Shown in pieces: positions 39,101 to 52,400 of a stretch of DNA of 64,000 nucleotides. Each line of letters opens with the position of its first letter. The first letter of the stretch is position 1. The notes under the pieces are model-generated. The model searched no databases, was not told where the DNA came from, and was given only the letters and a program-made list of their open reading frames with translations. Made by a program: the position numbers and the translations under genes. Source of the stretch: Tetrahymena thermophila SB210 (Eukaryota > Ciliophora > Oligohymenophorea > Hymenostomatida > Tetrahymenidae); contig NW_002476004.1 in the NCBI RefSeq assembly GCF_000189635.1, forward strand, positions 64,936 through 128,935, in the 5' to 3' direction.

Positions 39101-42100
39101 AACTGTAGTAGATATTAATTTATAAAACATTAATTAGCTAAATTAAAGAATCATTAAATGTTATATCATAATATTAGTTATTGTAATCAGTAAAGATCTA
39201 AACCTATTCAATTTAAAAATAATTATTCAAGCTGAAAAAATTTTATTAGATGTAATTCACTTAAGTTTCATCCATATAAAATTAATTACTTGTAAATTTA
39301 ATTTCATAAAAGCCTCTTAGGAAAAATAAATATTAAAATTTGGATTATTTAAGATTTGATCTAATTGATTTTATTAAAATATTTTAAGAAATATTTATCC
39401 GATTATAACTAACCATGCAGTTATTCAATAAAAAAATATTTCTTTGCTTTTGGTTGAAATCGAAATACATTATTGCACCTTTCTAACTGAAGTTATCAAT
39501 AAATTAAGAATCAGTTATTTCAAATACCTTTTTATATTGAGAATTTTAAACAAATATGGCTCCTCCTTATTAAAATGCAGCATTTTAGATAAAAGAAACA
39601 GTTTAGATTTATGCAGAAAAATTGCAAAGCTGAGAATCTATGAAAATAGCACCTCCATTATTTTCATTATCAAATTTATTAAAGCTCAAATTGTTTACAA
39701 AAGTCGAATCCTAAATATTTAAGAATCCTAAATTACTGAAAATTAAGTATAAAGCTCCTCCTTATTTTGCTTTTCCACCTTCAAAATTAGTATCTTTAAT
39801 ATAAAGATATTAAATAGAGGATTTTAGAAAACCTCCCAAGACTGTAGTATTTGAAAAGTTAATCCCAGAGTACTCTTAATTTTTGAAATTTGAATTGTTA
39901 ATTGTTAATTTTTAAGCATTTATTACCAAACAATTATTTTTCTAAATAGAATAATTGTTAAAGAAAGTTGAATTATTAATTTCTATATTTCCAATTAAAG
40001 CCTCCAAATATGCACAGGAAGCTATTTTAGATGGAACTTCCTAATTTTTATATTTAATATTATAATACTTTTTAGAACATATTTTTCACAAAAAAGCTAA
40101 TGAGGGGTAATAATAATCATTATTATAAATAAACCTAAATAAAAGCCTTTTTTATTTTGAATAGATTTGGGATTTTTTAAAAATAAATTACATTAAATTC
40201 CCTCTTCACAAAAATAATTTAATACAATTTGATATTTTAAAATCTCAATATTTCAATTATAAAATAAATAATTTTTAATAAAAAAAATATAAAGATATTA
40301 CATTTGCTTTGATAGAATATTGCAGCTATGAGTCTTAAACAATAAAATTACTGATTGATATAGTTTCTTATAATTGAGAAGTTATTTGAATAGGAGCATT
40401 GCTAAATTAAATTTAAGCGATATTAGCTATACAATTTATTATTTTAAAGTCTTGGATAAGTAAGATTTTGCTAGTTTTTAAAAATTTACTTGTTTACTTT
40501 AATATAATACTAATTAATGATTATTAGTATATGAGATTTTAAAAATAAACACTTTTTATCACCATTTAATTATATAGGCATTATATGTCTAAAATCTAGT
40601 TATTATTTCTGTTATTTGATTTACTTTAGATACTCCTTAATCCATTTATTTTTAAATTTTTAACTTATAAAACTTAGAGAAATTGTATTTCACTTGAATC
40701 AATAAGCTCAGAATCTTAAGCCACCAGTATATTAACATTAGTGAGACTTATAAATGTGAAAGTTTAAGGCACATTTAAAGAATCATAAATTATTTAATTA
40801 TTATAAATTTTAGTACCAATAATTAAAAATCGATCAATTGTTTGGCCACCATCGATGAAAAAGATAAAGTTATTATTTGTTATGTTATTCTAATAAAACT
40901 AAATATCAATTAAATAAATTTAATTTGCTAAAGAGTTTGCCTGCTTAATAGAGTTAAAAAATGCATATTAATTTATTGTGTTATTATAAATGCTGATAAA
41001 TTTTGCTTCAATGCAGTTTAATTAAAACAATGAAGGAATATATTGTAAATTTTAGGTTTTTAAAAGTAAAGTATTGTTGGTTATAATTATATTTGAAAAG
41101 TAAGTATTTATGAATTAGTTACCTGAAACAATTATTGAATAATTTAATATCTAGTTATTTTTTAGATTTAAATTTATTACACCAAGTTATTGAGTGAATT
41201 TTTAACTAATCGCTAATTAATTAAATAGGATGCTTGAATAATCTAATTTACAAAATATTATTTAGCAATTATTCACATTTAAGACTGTATTATTTTGAGT
41301 GATTTATAAAAAGTTTGAAGCGTTAAAAAATACCTTTTGATAGTTAAATAATTATTATTTAAGCAATATTATTTAATTTTAATTTAATCAATAAATAAAT
41401 ATTTTTATTCTCAGTTAAAGGGGTAGGGGGAGGGAGGGGAATAAATTACATATATAAAAGAGTAATATCTTTTGATATCAATTTTAAAAAGAATAAATAT
41501 TATCTACAATTGAGGTTTACCCACCCAGTTTAGCTAATTTATAATACTTTAAATTAATTGGAAATTAAAATTTACATTGATGATATTGACAGATTCTAGT
41601 TAGATCATAAGGCTAGGTTATTTTTGGGTTTGTGAATATTAAAGCTAAATGGCTTAGGTATTATTGTAAAGTAGATTATTAAATGTAACGTTTCGTAAAA
41701 TTAAAGCATTTTTCAAATCATTAATAAGTAAAAGAAGTACGTTTTAAGGACCATATAACCCTCTACTAAATTTAACATTATTCAAATAAACTTATTTTAA
41801 AGGTTATGAACTTATCTAAAATCCTATTTTAAATTAATCAAAATAACTAGAATAGGAGTCAACATTAATATTAGAAATAGTTATGTTAGTAAATCCTTGA
41901 ATGATAGTTGGACATGTTTAGAGGAAGTAAAATTATTGGTTATTTACTTATTAATATGATATATTTAAATGAAATGTTTCTAAAGTTTTTATTTTTTATA
42001 GTAAACTTGACTTTAAAACTAAAGGTTTTAAAGTTTAACATACGGAATTTATAGATGGAAATATTATCTACAATTCTAATTCTTTTAAAGCTATTTCGTT

Positions 42101-45100
42101 TAAACCTACTAATGCTAGATCTAAATTACTTTCACCAACAATTATGTTATCAAAATAGTTAATTTCTGTTATCATATTAATATTCAATGGATCATCATAA
42201 GTTCCTCTTCCAATATTGTTTTTAATATCTTAGCATACCGCATATATAGTTGTAATCTTCTTAAAATAGCAAGATTAATCTCCTATTTTGCATAAAGTGC
42301 ACCTAAATCTTTCTTTATCATACCTTATTTCATAGTCTTAAAAATTTGTTAAAATGCTTTAACTGGCTGTGCTTAGCTATGTAATAGTTTTGCATGAATA
42401 GCATTTTGTTTAGTAGATAGAATATGTATTATCAAAAATATTGCTAGACTAGTCACATGTTTCGCATCTATTTTTTTAAAATTGTAAATAAGAAAATAAA
42501 ATCAAATAAATTAATTAATTACAGATAAGGACAAATTTAGCAGGAACCTTAACCTATAGAAAGTGTACTAATCTAAATATCTTCAGGTATTTAATTTTAT
42601 CCAAAATAAAACTACCCCAAAAATAAAGATATTTATGAAATTGATTAGAGTATTGCTGTTTGATTGCATTAAAGACAATAAAACTTATTGGTTTAAAACA
42701 CACAGCTAGCACATAGCTAGCCACATGGAAAAAGAGTACATATTTTGAGAATAGGATCAAAGTAGTATCCTTGCTAGCAAGAGCTGCAAAAAGATTATGC
42801 TTTTAGGATAGTTTTATAATTTAATCGAGTATTAACGTCATATGTTATAGATCCAAATATAATATTTGCAGTTATATTAAACTTTCTCTGCTAATCATCA
42901 TATCCTATTTCATAGCATTAAGCGCATCCATCTAAACATTTCACACATCCAAGAAGAGTTGTCATATAATTAGCTTATTAACATTCTACACAAGTAAATA
43001 GTTAAATTACGTTGCTGTTATTCTATAAATTTTAGTAATAGCATTTATTACATCCAGAAACCTATTTAATTAAAATTTTTTTTTTAAAAATAAAAACCCC
43101 AAAAACTTAAATAAACTATTAAAATATCATTAAAATTGATCTTTTCTAGAAAAAATAAAATAATACAGCTTAAATACACTTGATATTTGAATCACACACT
43201 TTATTTTTTTAATCAAGAGCAAAAATTTAGCAAAGTTAGCAAGATTTGTTATCAGGTAAAAATTTCAAACATCTGTTATCTAGAATATTTCCATTTTTAG
43301 AGCAAATTTACTAATTCGGTGATAAAATATAATTATCTTGGCAGTAGGCACAAATAAGAGCAGAATTACTAGTTGAACCATTTTAGTAATAAGCAAAATT
43401 GTAAATTAAGTCAAACTAGCTTGTCTATTTATTAATTAAAGTATGTAATTGGCAATTTAATATTGATTAACCACAATCACTTCCTAATATTTAAGTTTTA
43501 AAAATTTAATATTCATGCTTTTTATTTTTAATATTATACCATTTGTTTAAATAGTTAGTTATGGGTTTATACAACTCAAACATTGCTTGAAAATTTTTAA
43601 TGCTTAGTATTCATTTTAATTCAGCTAAACATTACTTTACTATCCAATATTATAGTAGTTATAACCATTTGCTATTAATTAAAAATAAATGATAAAAAGA
43701 TGATTAATTAATAAAAAAATAAAATTACTGTATTAACAGGATGCACAACCCGTTCCGCACTAATCACAAGATATTAAATCGTAAGATATGATAGAATTAT
43801 TTTTGCAAATCTAACATAAAGGATATAGTTAAGTAGAATCTAAAGTTAATCTTAAATCAATAGAGAGTTCATAATAGTAGATTTTCTTTCCATAAATATC
43901 TAGTGTACCTAATTCACATTATAAGCAAGTAGAATTACACTTCTGACATTAGTATTACAAATCCAAATAAAAGCCTAATACACATTTTTGACATACTTAA
44001 ATATCCAAACCATTATTGAATTTAGTAATACAGGATTAGCAATTACTTTATGTGCCTAATAATGTAATTATATAAATTTGAATGCTAAATAAATTCTATA
44101 AAGAAAATTACATAACTAAATAGGAACTATATAGTATTAAGGATATATAATCTTATTAGTTACATTTCTATTTTAGATTTAGTAACTAGTGGTGTTTGGA
44201 GGTAAATTTTCAATTTAAAGTAAGCTTTAAGCTTAATCTATTTAAAAATTCAGCACAACTAATTCACAATTCTTTGATAGGATTTAATTGTTATTCCTTT
44301 AAAATTTTGTTTTATTTTAAATTATTTGATAAAAGGTATAAAAAAATATATTAATTTACCAAAACCCCTATTCAAGATTACAATCAAGACACTTTTAACT
44401 TATCTGAATTGTTCCTTAAGGAATCCGATAGGTATATGGATAAGTAATTATATTATTATACAAATAATTGCATTTAATACATTAAACACTTTTGTCTTAA
44501 CTTTAAAACAAAAAATAACCCTCTGTGCACTTAGTACAAAAATTCAAATCCTTACACGAGTAGCATCTTTATGGTGAATTATAAAATAATAATAAAAATA
44601 TATTTTCAAATGCTAAGTAATATTTATTACCCAATTGGACATTTATTCTTCATATTCGAAAGGCAAATCTACCCTTAACATAAGTCTTCAACAATGTAAA
44701 TAAGATTTAGTTAAAAAATTGAATTTATTTATTGCTAATTGCTGCTATCTCTTTCCTTAAAAGTTAAGCATCTATCGTCGCCTACATTTAAAAAATTTTA
44801 TGGACACCTTTGACATTAAAATGATTTGTTTGCTGTGCTTTGCAATACACATTCATTTTATAAACTAGCACACAAAAAATTTGTATCACCATTTTATTAG
44901 TTCATATCTATTAAAATGCAAGGTAAATCAGGTCTAATTTGCTTCAGACACTAATATTTTTCCATTTTCATATCTTTGAATGGGATACAAATGTGTCTGA
45001 CGTTATCTAAGCAAAAATTTTGAGGACAAACCACACATTTTCCAGAAGACACCTAAGCACAAAGTCCTACAATTAATACCATAGTAAATCAATAAATTAA

Positions 45101-48100
45101 AAGTTAAATATTAATAAATTACTCATTAAAATAAAAAAAAATAAATAAATTACCTTATGAATCTTAGCAATAGCTTCCTATAGGAGTACAAATTCCTGTT
45201 TGAGCTATAAGATTAGTAAGATTTAAACACTAGGAAAAGCTGCAACTACCACAATTATTTGGGTCTAATGAACAAGATCCATCTGGATTAGAGCATTTAT
45301 ATTAGCCTGAAGGATCTACATTAACACAAACTTGTCCCATCTATGTTATGCTAGTGCAAGACATATCTTTAAAGCATTTAACCTGATTAATTAAAAGAAT
45401 ATTAGTTTAAATATATATATATATAGAGAAAGAGAGAAATTAATAATAATTAATAAAATATATTCTTATTTAGTAATATTACTTTCAAAAAAATTTTTAT
45501 GTAAAAAATATTCAATCTGGTTCAAAGATTTTTTATTTTACAAAAATATTTTAAAATGTTTATTTTTATCGGATTAAAAAATTTCCTTAATTAATAAAAA
45601 TCAACAGTATATACTGAAAATAAGTCAGCTTAGCATCAATATAAATATAAACTAATTAGATAATTTAAAAGTAAAAGTATCAAAAATAATTACTGCAACA
45701 GATTAGTTAATTCCTAAACAATTCCCATTTATATCAACACCTTTTTATTTATTTATTTTTTTGATTTTGTTTATAAAGAAATTAGATTTAATTAAATTAT
45801 TTTACCTACAGCATTTTTAGATATGTCAATATCCAGTTAAATACATTAGTATTTACCAAAAGTTTAAGATATACAATAGCTTTTATTTATTTATTTATTT
45901 TTAGTTAAAAATTTAATTTTGTTTATTTTATTTTTATTTATTTTACCCATCTAAGCATTGCTAAATTTTTTTCTTAGTAATTTGTCCTTTTAATAAGCAT
46001 TTAGAAGTTTAATACTCACTTCCAATATATTGAGAGTTCAAATTTGTGCATTAATTTTAAAATAAGCAATAGTCTTTTTTGCAATATTGAGCATAATATG
46101 TATTAGCCCCAATACATATTTAAGTGTTTTAATCTCTTCCTATAAAATTGTTATTTGGGTCATTTAAAGATACACACTATCCACTAATGAGACATAACAA
46201 AGGTTCAGCACAACTAATTGAATTAGCTACAAAGAAATAATAAATATAACTAAAACAAAAGCACAATAAAAGATATACGTTAATTAATTTGCTAACAAAA
46301 TCCACTAGTATTTTTAGATGCATATGTATATTAACTAGGAATTATACCATCTTAAACAAATGGATAAAATAGCTATTTACAAGTTTGCTAATTACTTATT
46401 AAAATGATAAATAAATAAATCTGAAAAATTTAATGAATGTTATTTACTTAATATTTAAAATGCAGTATTACGGCCCATAGCAAAGAAGAATAGCTTTTAA
46501 TTAATTAATAAATATTAAAATAAAATATTAAAATTTGAAGTTATTTACAATTAACTAATTAATCTGCAAATAAGCATCTCTCTGTTATACTTTCTACACC
46601 TATAAAAGGCTGCTAATAAAATTAGAAAGTATTGCCATATTAGATACAGTAATCTGAATAAGAATATTATGGATATTCAGTATACAAACAATATCCATCT
46701 GCACAAATATCAATATTTTGACCATCAAAATCACTATATGGTAAACAGTTTGAAGTATATGTTTCTCTTGCAATTCTTAAATCAGACAAAGTAGAAGACA
46801 AATCCATACATGAATAATTTATTTATTCTATACAATATTTTCCTTTTTTGCATCTAAAATTATTATTATTCCAAAAAATATTTCCTTTATTTATCTAAAA
46901 TCATTTGAAAATCAATACTTAAATTTTTTTAAAAGTGTTAAGATAAAAGGCTTATAGAATATTTTGAAATTACCTAACAGCTTGTGGCTCAGCCCTTTAA
47001 AGACAATTTCCTTATTAATCTATTCCTATGTAAACACTATCAAAAGGGATACAAGAAAAACCTGTCCCATTTTTAAGTAGACAGCTCTGATCTGAACACA
47101 AATATATCTCTTTTTTTAGAAAATATTTTATTTAATTTCTTTGAATTGTAAAATCTTTTTTTTACGATCATAAACTTTTTGTTATTAAACGCAAGTACCA
47201 TTTGGTTAAATACCCTAGAAATTATTAAAATAATAAAGTTTATTTTAATGCTTTTAAGTAAAATAGTACAATATTGTAAAATGAGAAGTCTGTAATCTTA
47301 GAGCATATGTTATTGTATTAATCAAGACATATAGATTTATTTGTAAAAGGATTATCTTTAAAGCATTCAATTGAAGTTATCACTCCTAACTAATTGCATT
47401 GACCATTTTATAGTTTTGCAGGAAAACTTAAAGATAATTGAGCGCATGTACTGTTTAGTACACAATATCTAATCATAATCATATAATATTTTGTTAAATA
47501 ATCAATAATTTATCAGTTTAAATGTATTAGTTTACCCCGGTTTACAATAAGGAGTAGCTGTGGAATTTTAGTTTACTTATAAGCAATAATAACTAGATGG
47601 ATCTATACCTGCATAAGTATTCTAAGCAAGAATACTATTTACAATCTATGTATTAGAGTCAATGCAATACAATGGTTTGAGAATTTAAGCATTTACTTTT
47701 TTAAAAAGAGATTTTAAACTATATCAAAAAATGACTTTCTATAGTTATTTTGATTTGTGGTTTGATTTTGATTTAAATTAATTCAAGTTATAAAAAATTT
47801 TTGTGGTATTTTATATAATGTTTATTATGGTATTTTACTAAGGAATTATAAATTTTTTGAATTTATATTTATTCTTACATAACATCTACTTTTCTTTAAA
47901 AAACAAATGCTAGGTTATTTTAGCATTAGAATTATTTAAATTAGCAATGATAAATTATAAAGAAAAAGAAAAGAAAACTCAAACACATAATAATAAATAC
48001 TTGATGCAACATATTTATTTATCTCTGCGCATAAATATAAACCTTTTGTTTAATCTGAGCTCTTCATTAATCCAACATATGGGCTAGTAGGATCAGTTTC

Positions 48101-48424
48101 AGCTAAATAGTCAACACATTAATTCTATGAAGAATTCAGGCAAATTTAATGAAATATGGTGTACCAGCACTAAGCTGAATTACTTACTGAAGCTTCTTTG
48201 TTTTTTAAACATGTTTAAGATACAGAATCTCTCCCAACAAAATTTGTTTGACTGTAATCTATACAATAATTAGAACTAATGCATTCACTACTAGATGGAG
48301 ATCTACATTAATTAGTTTAAGATGTTGAGTTAAAAAAGCTGCATTAGCTTGTTGGGCATAGCTATTAGTTGCTTAGTTTAAAAAGTAAAGAAAAAATAGC
48401 AAAGATTATTTTATAATAACTCAT
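36117..48424 (-). CDS. Gene C: giant Cys-rich / beta-helix / multi-pass membrane protein (paralogue of B)
   Basis: Start ATG is at 48424-48422 (signal peptide MSYYKIIFAIFSLLFKLSN), with exon 1 at 48001-48424; stop TGA is at 36119-36117. The domain order is that of gene B: FVGRDS and GVDINGNC modules, then the CxxC-rich region (about 45.3 to 42.5 kb). The beta-helix-like region with GGAIY motifs spans about 42.4 to 38.4 kb, and the Cys knot about 38.2 to 37.5 kb. The membrane exons end in YPLFAVWSIILPLFLLY, FGIFYFEYKEKFYYWEF and an Ile/Gln/Lys tail about 13 residues longer than B's. N-terminal exon 1 differs from B more than the rest, especially between the signal peptide and the first VGRDS motif, as expected for an exposed and fast-changing tip (inference). 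No disabling change was noticed in the exons sampled, so both copies look functional. Confidence 0.85.
41418..41527. other. Paired G and C tracts in a gene C intron
   Basis: A G-rich arm (GGGGTAGGGGGAGGGAGGGG at about 41420) and the arm TTTACCCACCC ending at 41526 lie in one intron. This is the counterpart of 26162-26269 in gene B. The G arm is longer here and long enough for a four-run G-quadruplex on the plus strand; on the transcript it is C-rich. Confidence 0.5.
45411..45425. repeat. Short (TA)n run in a gene C intron
   Basis: Seven TA units followed by GAGAAAGAGAGAAA in the intron left of the exon around 45150-45383. It is noncoding and of low interest. Confidence 0.7.
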
Positions 48425-49489
48425 TCTTCAATCTTTTAATTGTTATTAATTGTTAATATAATTTAATTTTTGATTTGCTTACTCAACAATCTATTTCTTA
48501 ATCAAAGTAAAAATTTTTTTATTTTTCAATTTATTATCATAAAAAAATTGGATTTTTAATTTTGATACTTTTAATTAAATTATTGATTTTCTTTATCTAA
48601 TTCAATTCAAAGAAAAGTATTATTAAAAAATTAAGTAACTTTAACTATTTATTATTTTTTGCTGATCCTCAAAGTCTATTAATATTTCAGAAGAAAACTC
48701 TACTGCTTAAATCTGAGTATAAATACAGTAATCACTATAATTAAGTATAAGAAAGGAAAACTAATTACTAATAAAAAAGCATTATCATTGAAAAGTTCAT
48801 TCATCGTTTTTATTTACTTTATTTATATTTTCATAAATTTATTTTTTTATTATTATTATAAAAAATAATAATTTTTGATTAAAATAAATTCAATTTACAG
48901 ATTTTATTTTTTTATTTAATAGAACTTAAATAATTATTTTAAATATAAAATATGTATTCTATATAGTGGATTATTTGATAATAAATTTGATTTTAATTTT
49001 TATTTTAATATTTTTTTAATTAAATTATTTAATATCATATTTTTAATTTATAATAGATTGTTAGTTTATTATATAATATGCTTAATTATTTATATAAGAA
49101 AATATTAATTATTTTTTAAACAAATAATCACCAATTTCTTTGAGAAATATATTAAAAATTTTTTAAAATTAATGTAATTTATTTTTTACCCCTTCCTTTT
49201 CTTAAATATTCTTAAGAAAAAAAGAAGTATTTAGTTAGTTTCCTTTATAAATTAAATGAAAGTATATTGAAATCATATCAAATAATTTATTTTTATGCTT
49301 ATAATCAAATTAAAACAATAATACTTATTATTTATTAAGTTTTTGATTTAATAAATTCAAAAGCTTACACTTAAAAATTCTAAAAATAAAGCTAAATTAA
49401 TTTAAATATTTTATTAATATACTTATATTCAAAGCAACTAAAATAAAATTAAAAGCAATACAAAATAAAATATTATTTATCAAATTTTT
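48425..49489. other. Intergenic region between genes C and D
   Basis: AT-rich. Its left part (to about 48855) is the upstream region of gene C, shared with gene B. The right part is the 3' flank of gene D. No coding exon is supported. Confidence 0.5.
48489..48560 (-). promoter_or_regulatory. Conserved upstream block of gene C
   Basis: Counterpart of 33517-33590 (CTATTTCTTAATCAAAGTAA on the plus strand plus a T-rich stretch), about 65-135 bases upstream of the gene C start. Could be a promoter element, or simply recent duplication. Confidence 0.35.
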
Positions 49490-52400
49490 GCTTATTCGCT
49501 TATTACTCTTGTTGTTTAATTCCTTCTTTGATTATAAATTTACATCAATTTATTTTTAGAATCTTTATTCTATAAATTCTATTTAAAATTTATAAATTTC
49601 ATATTAGAAAGTATTTTTCTCAGTTTATCCCATTATACTTATGCTTTCAGTCTTCTTTCTACATACTTATCCAAATTAAATAACTTAACTACAAATTTAA
49701 ATTTTGATGATATTATTATTTGTATAGTTTTTACTAATTTTGGCTTATAATTAAACTATAACTATGAAAATGTTATAACCACAGTAAGTAATACTAGGCA
49801 AACAAGAGCTATAGTGCATGTCAGTTGAAGTTCTCTCTGATCCAATCTGAATTATATTGAGTTCAAACAAAAACATATTGCAGTCAGGCATTAAATTCTA
49901 AAGTCCAAAACATTTAATTTCTCATTGACATAAGGATTAACTATTTAAGTTTAAAACAATTTTAGTTAAAAAATTTATATTTATTGAAATAAAGCATAGA
50001 AAATGAATAATTTTTTAGAAAAATAATGAAAAATTGTAATTTTAGATATAAATATATTTTTTTAAATAATTCTTGCTTTTTGAAACTTAAAAAGAAGTTT
50101 TAAAAATTATCTGAATTAAACATATTTTAAAATAATTACAATTGTAAGTTAACAGAGTGTATGTTAATGACACTAGGATTGACGTGACTATCTATAACTG
50201 AGTAGGTAAATATGAAAATTGCATGATAAACAAAAGAAAAATTTTATAAATTAGCCTGACTAAATCCCATAAGTAATACTCTTATTTATATTCATAAGTA
50301 AAGAATCCAAATAAAATCTAATTTTGATAAGTTTTTATCATAAATCTCCTTTAGTAGATTTTAAACACAAAATATCCATAAAATATTAGTAAAGCTGTAA
50401 ATACTAATGCTAAAGCTATCAAGTTATATGCATTATTATTTTATAATTCGCTACATGAAATAGATAAATACTCAGTTACAAAAAGTTGATTGTCAAACAC
50501 CTAGCAATTTAACTTTAACAAAAAAAAGTATTAAAATATTTATTTTGTTTTAATTTAAATAAAAACTTACAGATCTAAAAATTTTGGAGAATATCGTACT
50601 TATTGAATAGTAGACAAATATACTTGTAGAGAGTATAAAATGATTTAAATATTTGTTACCGATAAATTTTTAAAAAATAAAGGTGTAGCAAAGCCCCAAG
50701 CAAAGTATATTTAAAATATTTACCACTAATAAGAAGTAAATACCTTTAAAAATTATACTAATTTCTTGCAGAATCTAAACTAAAAAGCACTCAGACATCC
50801 TTAATCTATCACTAAAAAGATTACCGATATCAATCAATAGTTAAGACACAAATTTTGGGATATTAGAATCATAAAAAAACATTATTCCGATTAAAGATGA
50901 TTAAAAGATCAAAATTTTGATTACACTAAACACATTTAAGGTATCGTAACCATAAAATTTTTTGTAAAGTAATAAGTAAACCACTTTTGTCATGATCTTA
51001 AAGTTAATTTAATCCTTCAATCTTTAAGCTAAATAGATTGATATAATGAATGCCAAGATTGATATTATCAAAGGATAAATGACTTCTGTAAATTTTATGC
51101 TGCTGCATCTATTAAATTTTAAAAGAAGTTTTGTTAAAATTAAAAATATCCATCAAAATAATTAATTACCTTGAACATTTTTAGTCCAATTTCATGAAAT
51201 AAGCTTCACCCCAATATTCTCCACTTCTATCACAATCTTCGCAAAGTGCTCCTACATATCCTAATTTATATATGAAAATAACAATAAGTTAATAAGCCAA
51301 AAAAAATTACCTTATTTGCAATAGTAACTCATATCTTAGTGTTTAGGTGAAAGTTAGCCAGTTTATCCTATTTAACTAATTTGAATATCTCCTACACAAT
51401 TTTTACATGGGTATAAAACTATTGATTATTAATTAACTCTCCATAAATTTGAAGGTAAAAAGATCATATCTCTATAACATTTAACTGACGAATCGGGGCA
51501 CGATTAACATTAGTTTGCTATACTAAAGCTATATTAAGTATCTTTACAGTCTTAACACTAATCATAATTTTATTCAAATTTTATAGGTATCTAGCCAGTT
51601 AGGCAATTTTGAGCCATATCTATAACAATAATTAATGAATAATTTCGATAACCAATTAAGTATTAGCTTGAATTGAATATGGGAATTAAAATTAAATCGC
51701 TTGTAACTTAGAGCTTAAGTTACTAATTGAAGTTTCCATAAACTTTAATTTACTGAGTTAAATTAAATTCACCATTTGAACTATAAATTTTATTCTAACT
51801 TAAGTAACCATTTCCTTCTAATATGGCTATTTAAAGAAAGCTATATTTAGGAATATTCAAAATTTCTTAATTCTAATCACTACACAATCTTAAAATTATA
51901 TCTTCCTATTTTTATTAAAAATATTTATTCTGAGAAGGTTAAATATTTAAAAAAAATTAATTTATTTTATATTTAATATTTTTAACTTTTATGATTTAAC
52001 TAATCTAAAAAAATTTTACCTAAATTTATCCTCCCATATGATTGCTAATCAGTACTATTTGTTAAGAAGAATAAAAATATTGCAGCTTATAATTAATGTA
52101 AATATTTAATTATGTTGGAGAGGTAAATATATTATTTCCATAATAGTTAGCCCTATTAAATGAGTAAGTATTGTTTAAGTATCTATTCACACTTTAGCCT
52201 GTGAGTGAGGCTATTGCACCTCCATTTTGGGACATATTCTCCAAAAATATATTGTCTGTTATTTCAAGCTAGTTTTTTAAGATCTATTACTTTTCATTTT
52301 CGATATAAATAGCACCACCATTTAACATTGCAATATTACTTTCAAATGTTGATTAATTTATGAGCATTGAACTATTTTTTAAATATATTGATCCACCATT

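Larger units (their letters stand above)
35695..48855 (-). repeat. Segmental duplication unit carrying gene C
   Basis: Partner of 20530-33915. Alignment runs from the 3' flank through gene C to about 430 bases upstream of its start, then stops: sequence right of about 48855 has no match in the B unit. Confidence 0.8.

Noticed and set aside
39444-39722. Plus-strand ORF of 92 residues
   Set aside because: Antisense shadow of the beta-helix exon of gene C. The minus strand has the GGAIY repeats and matches gene B.
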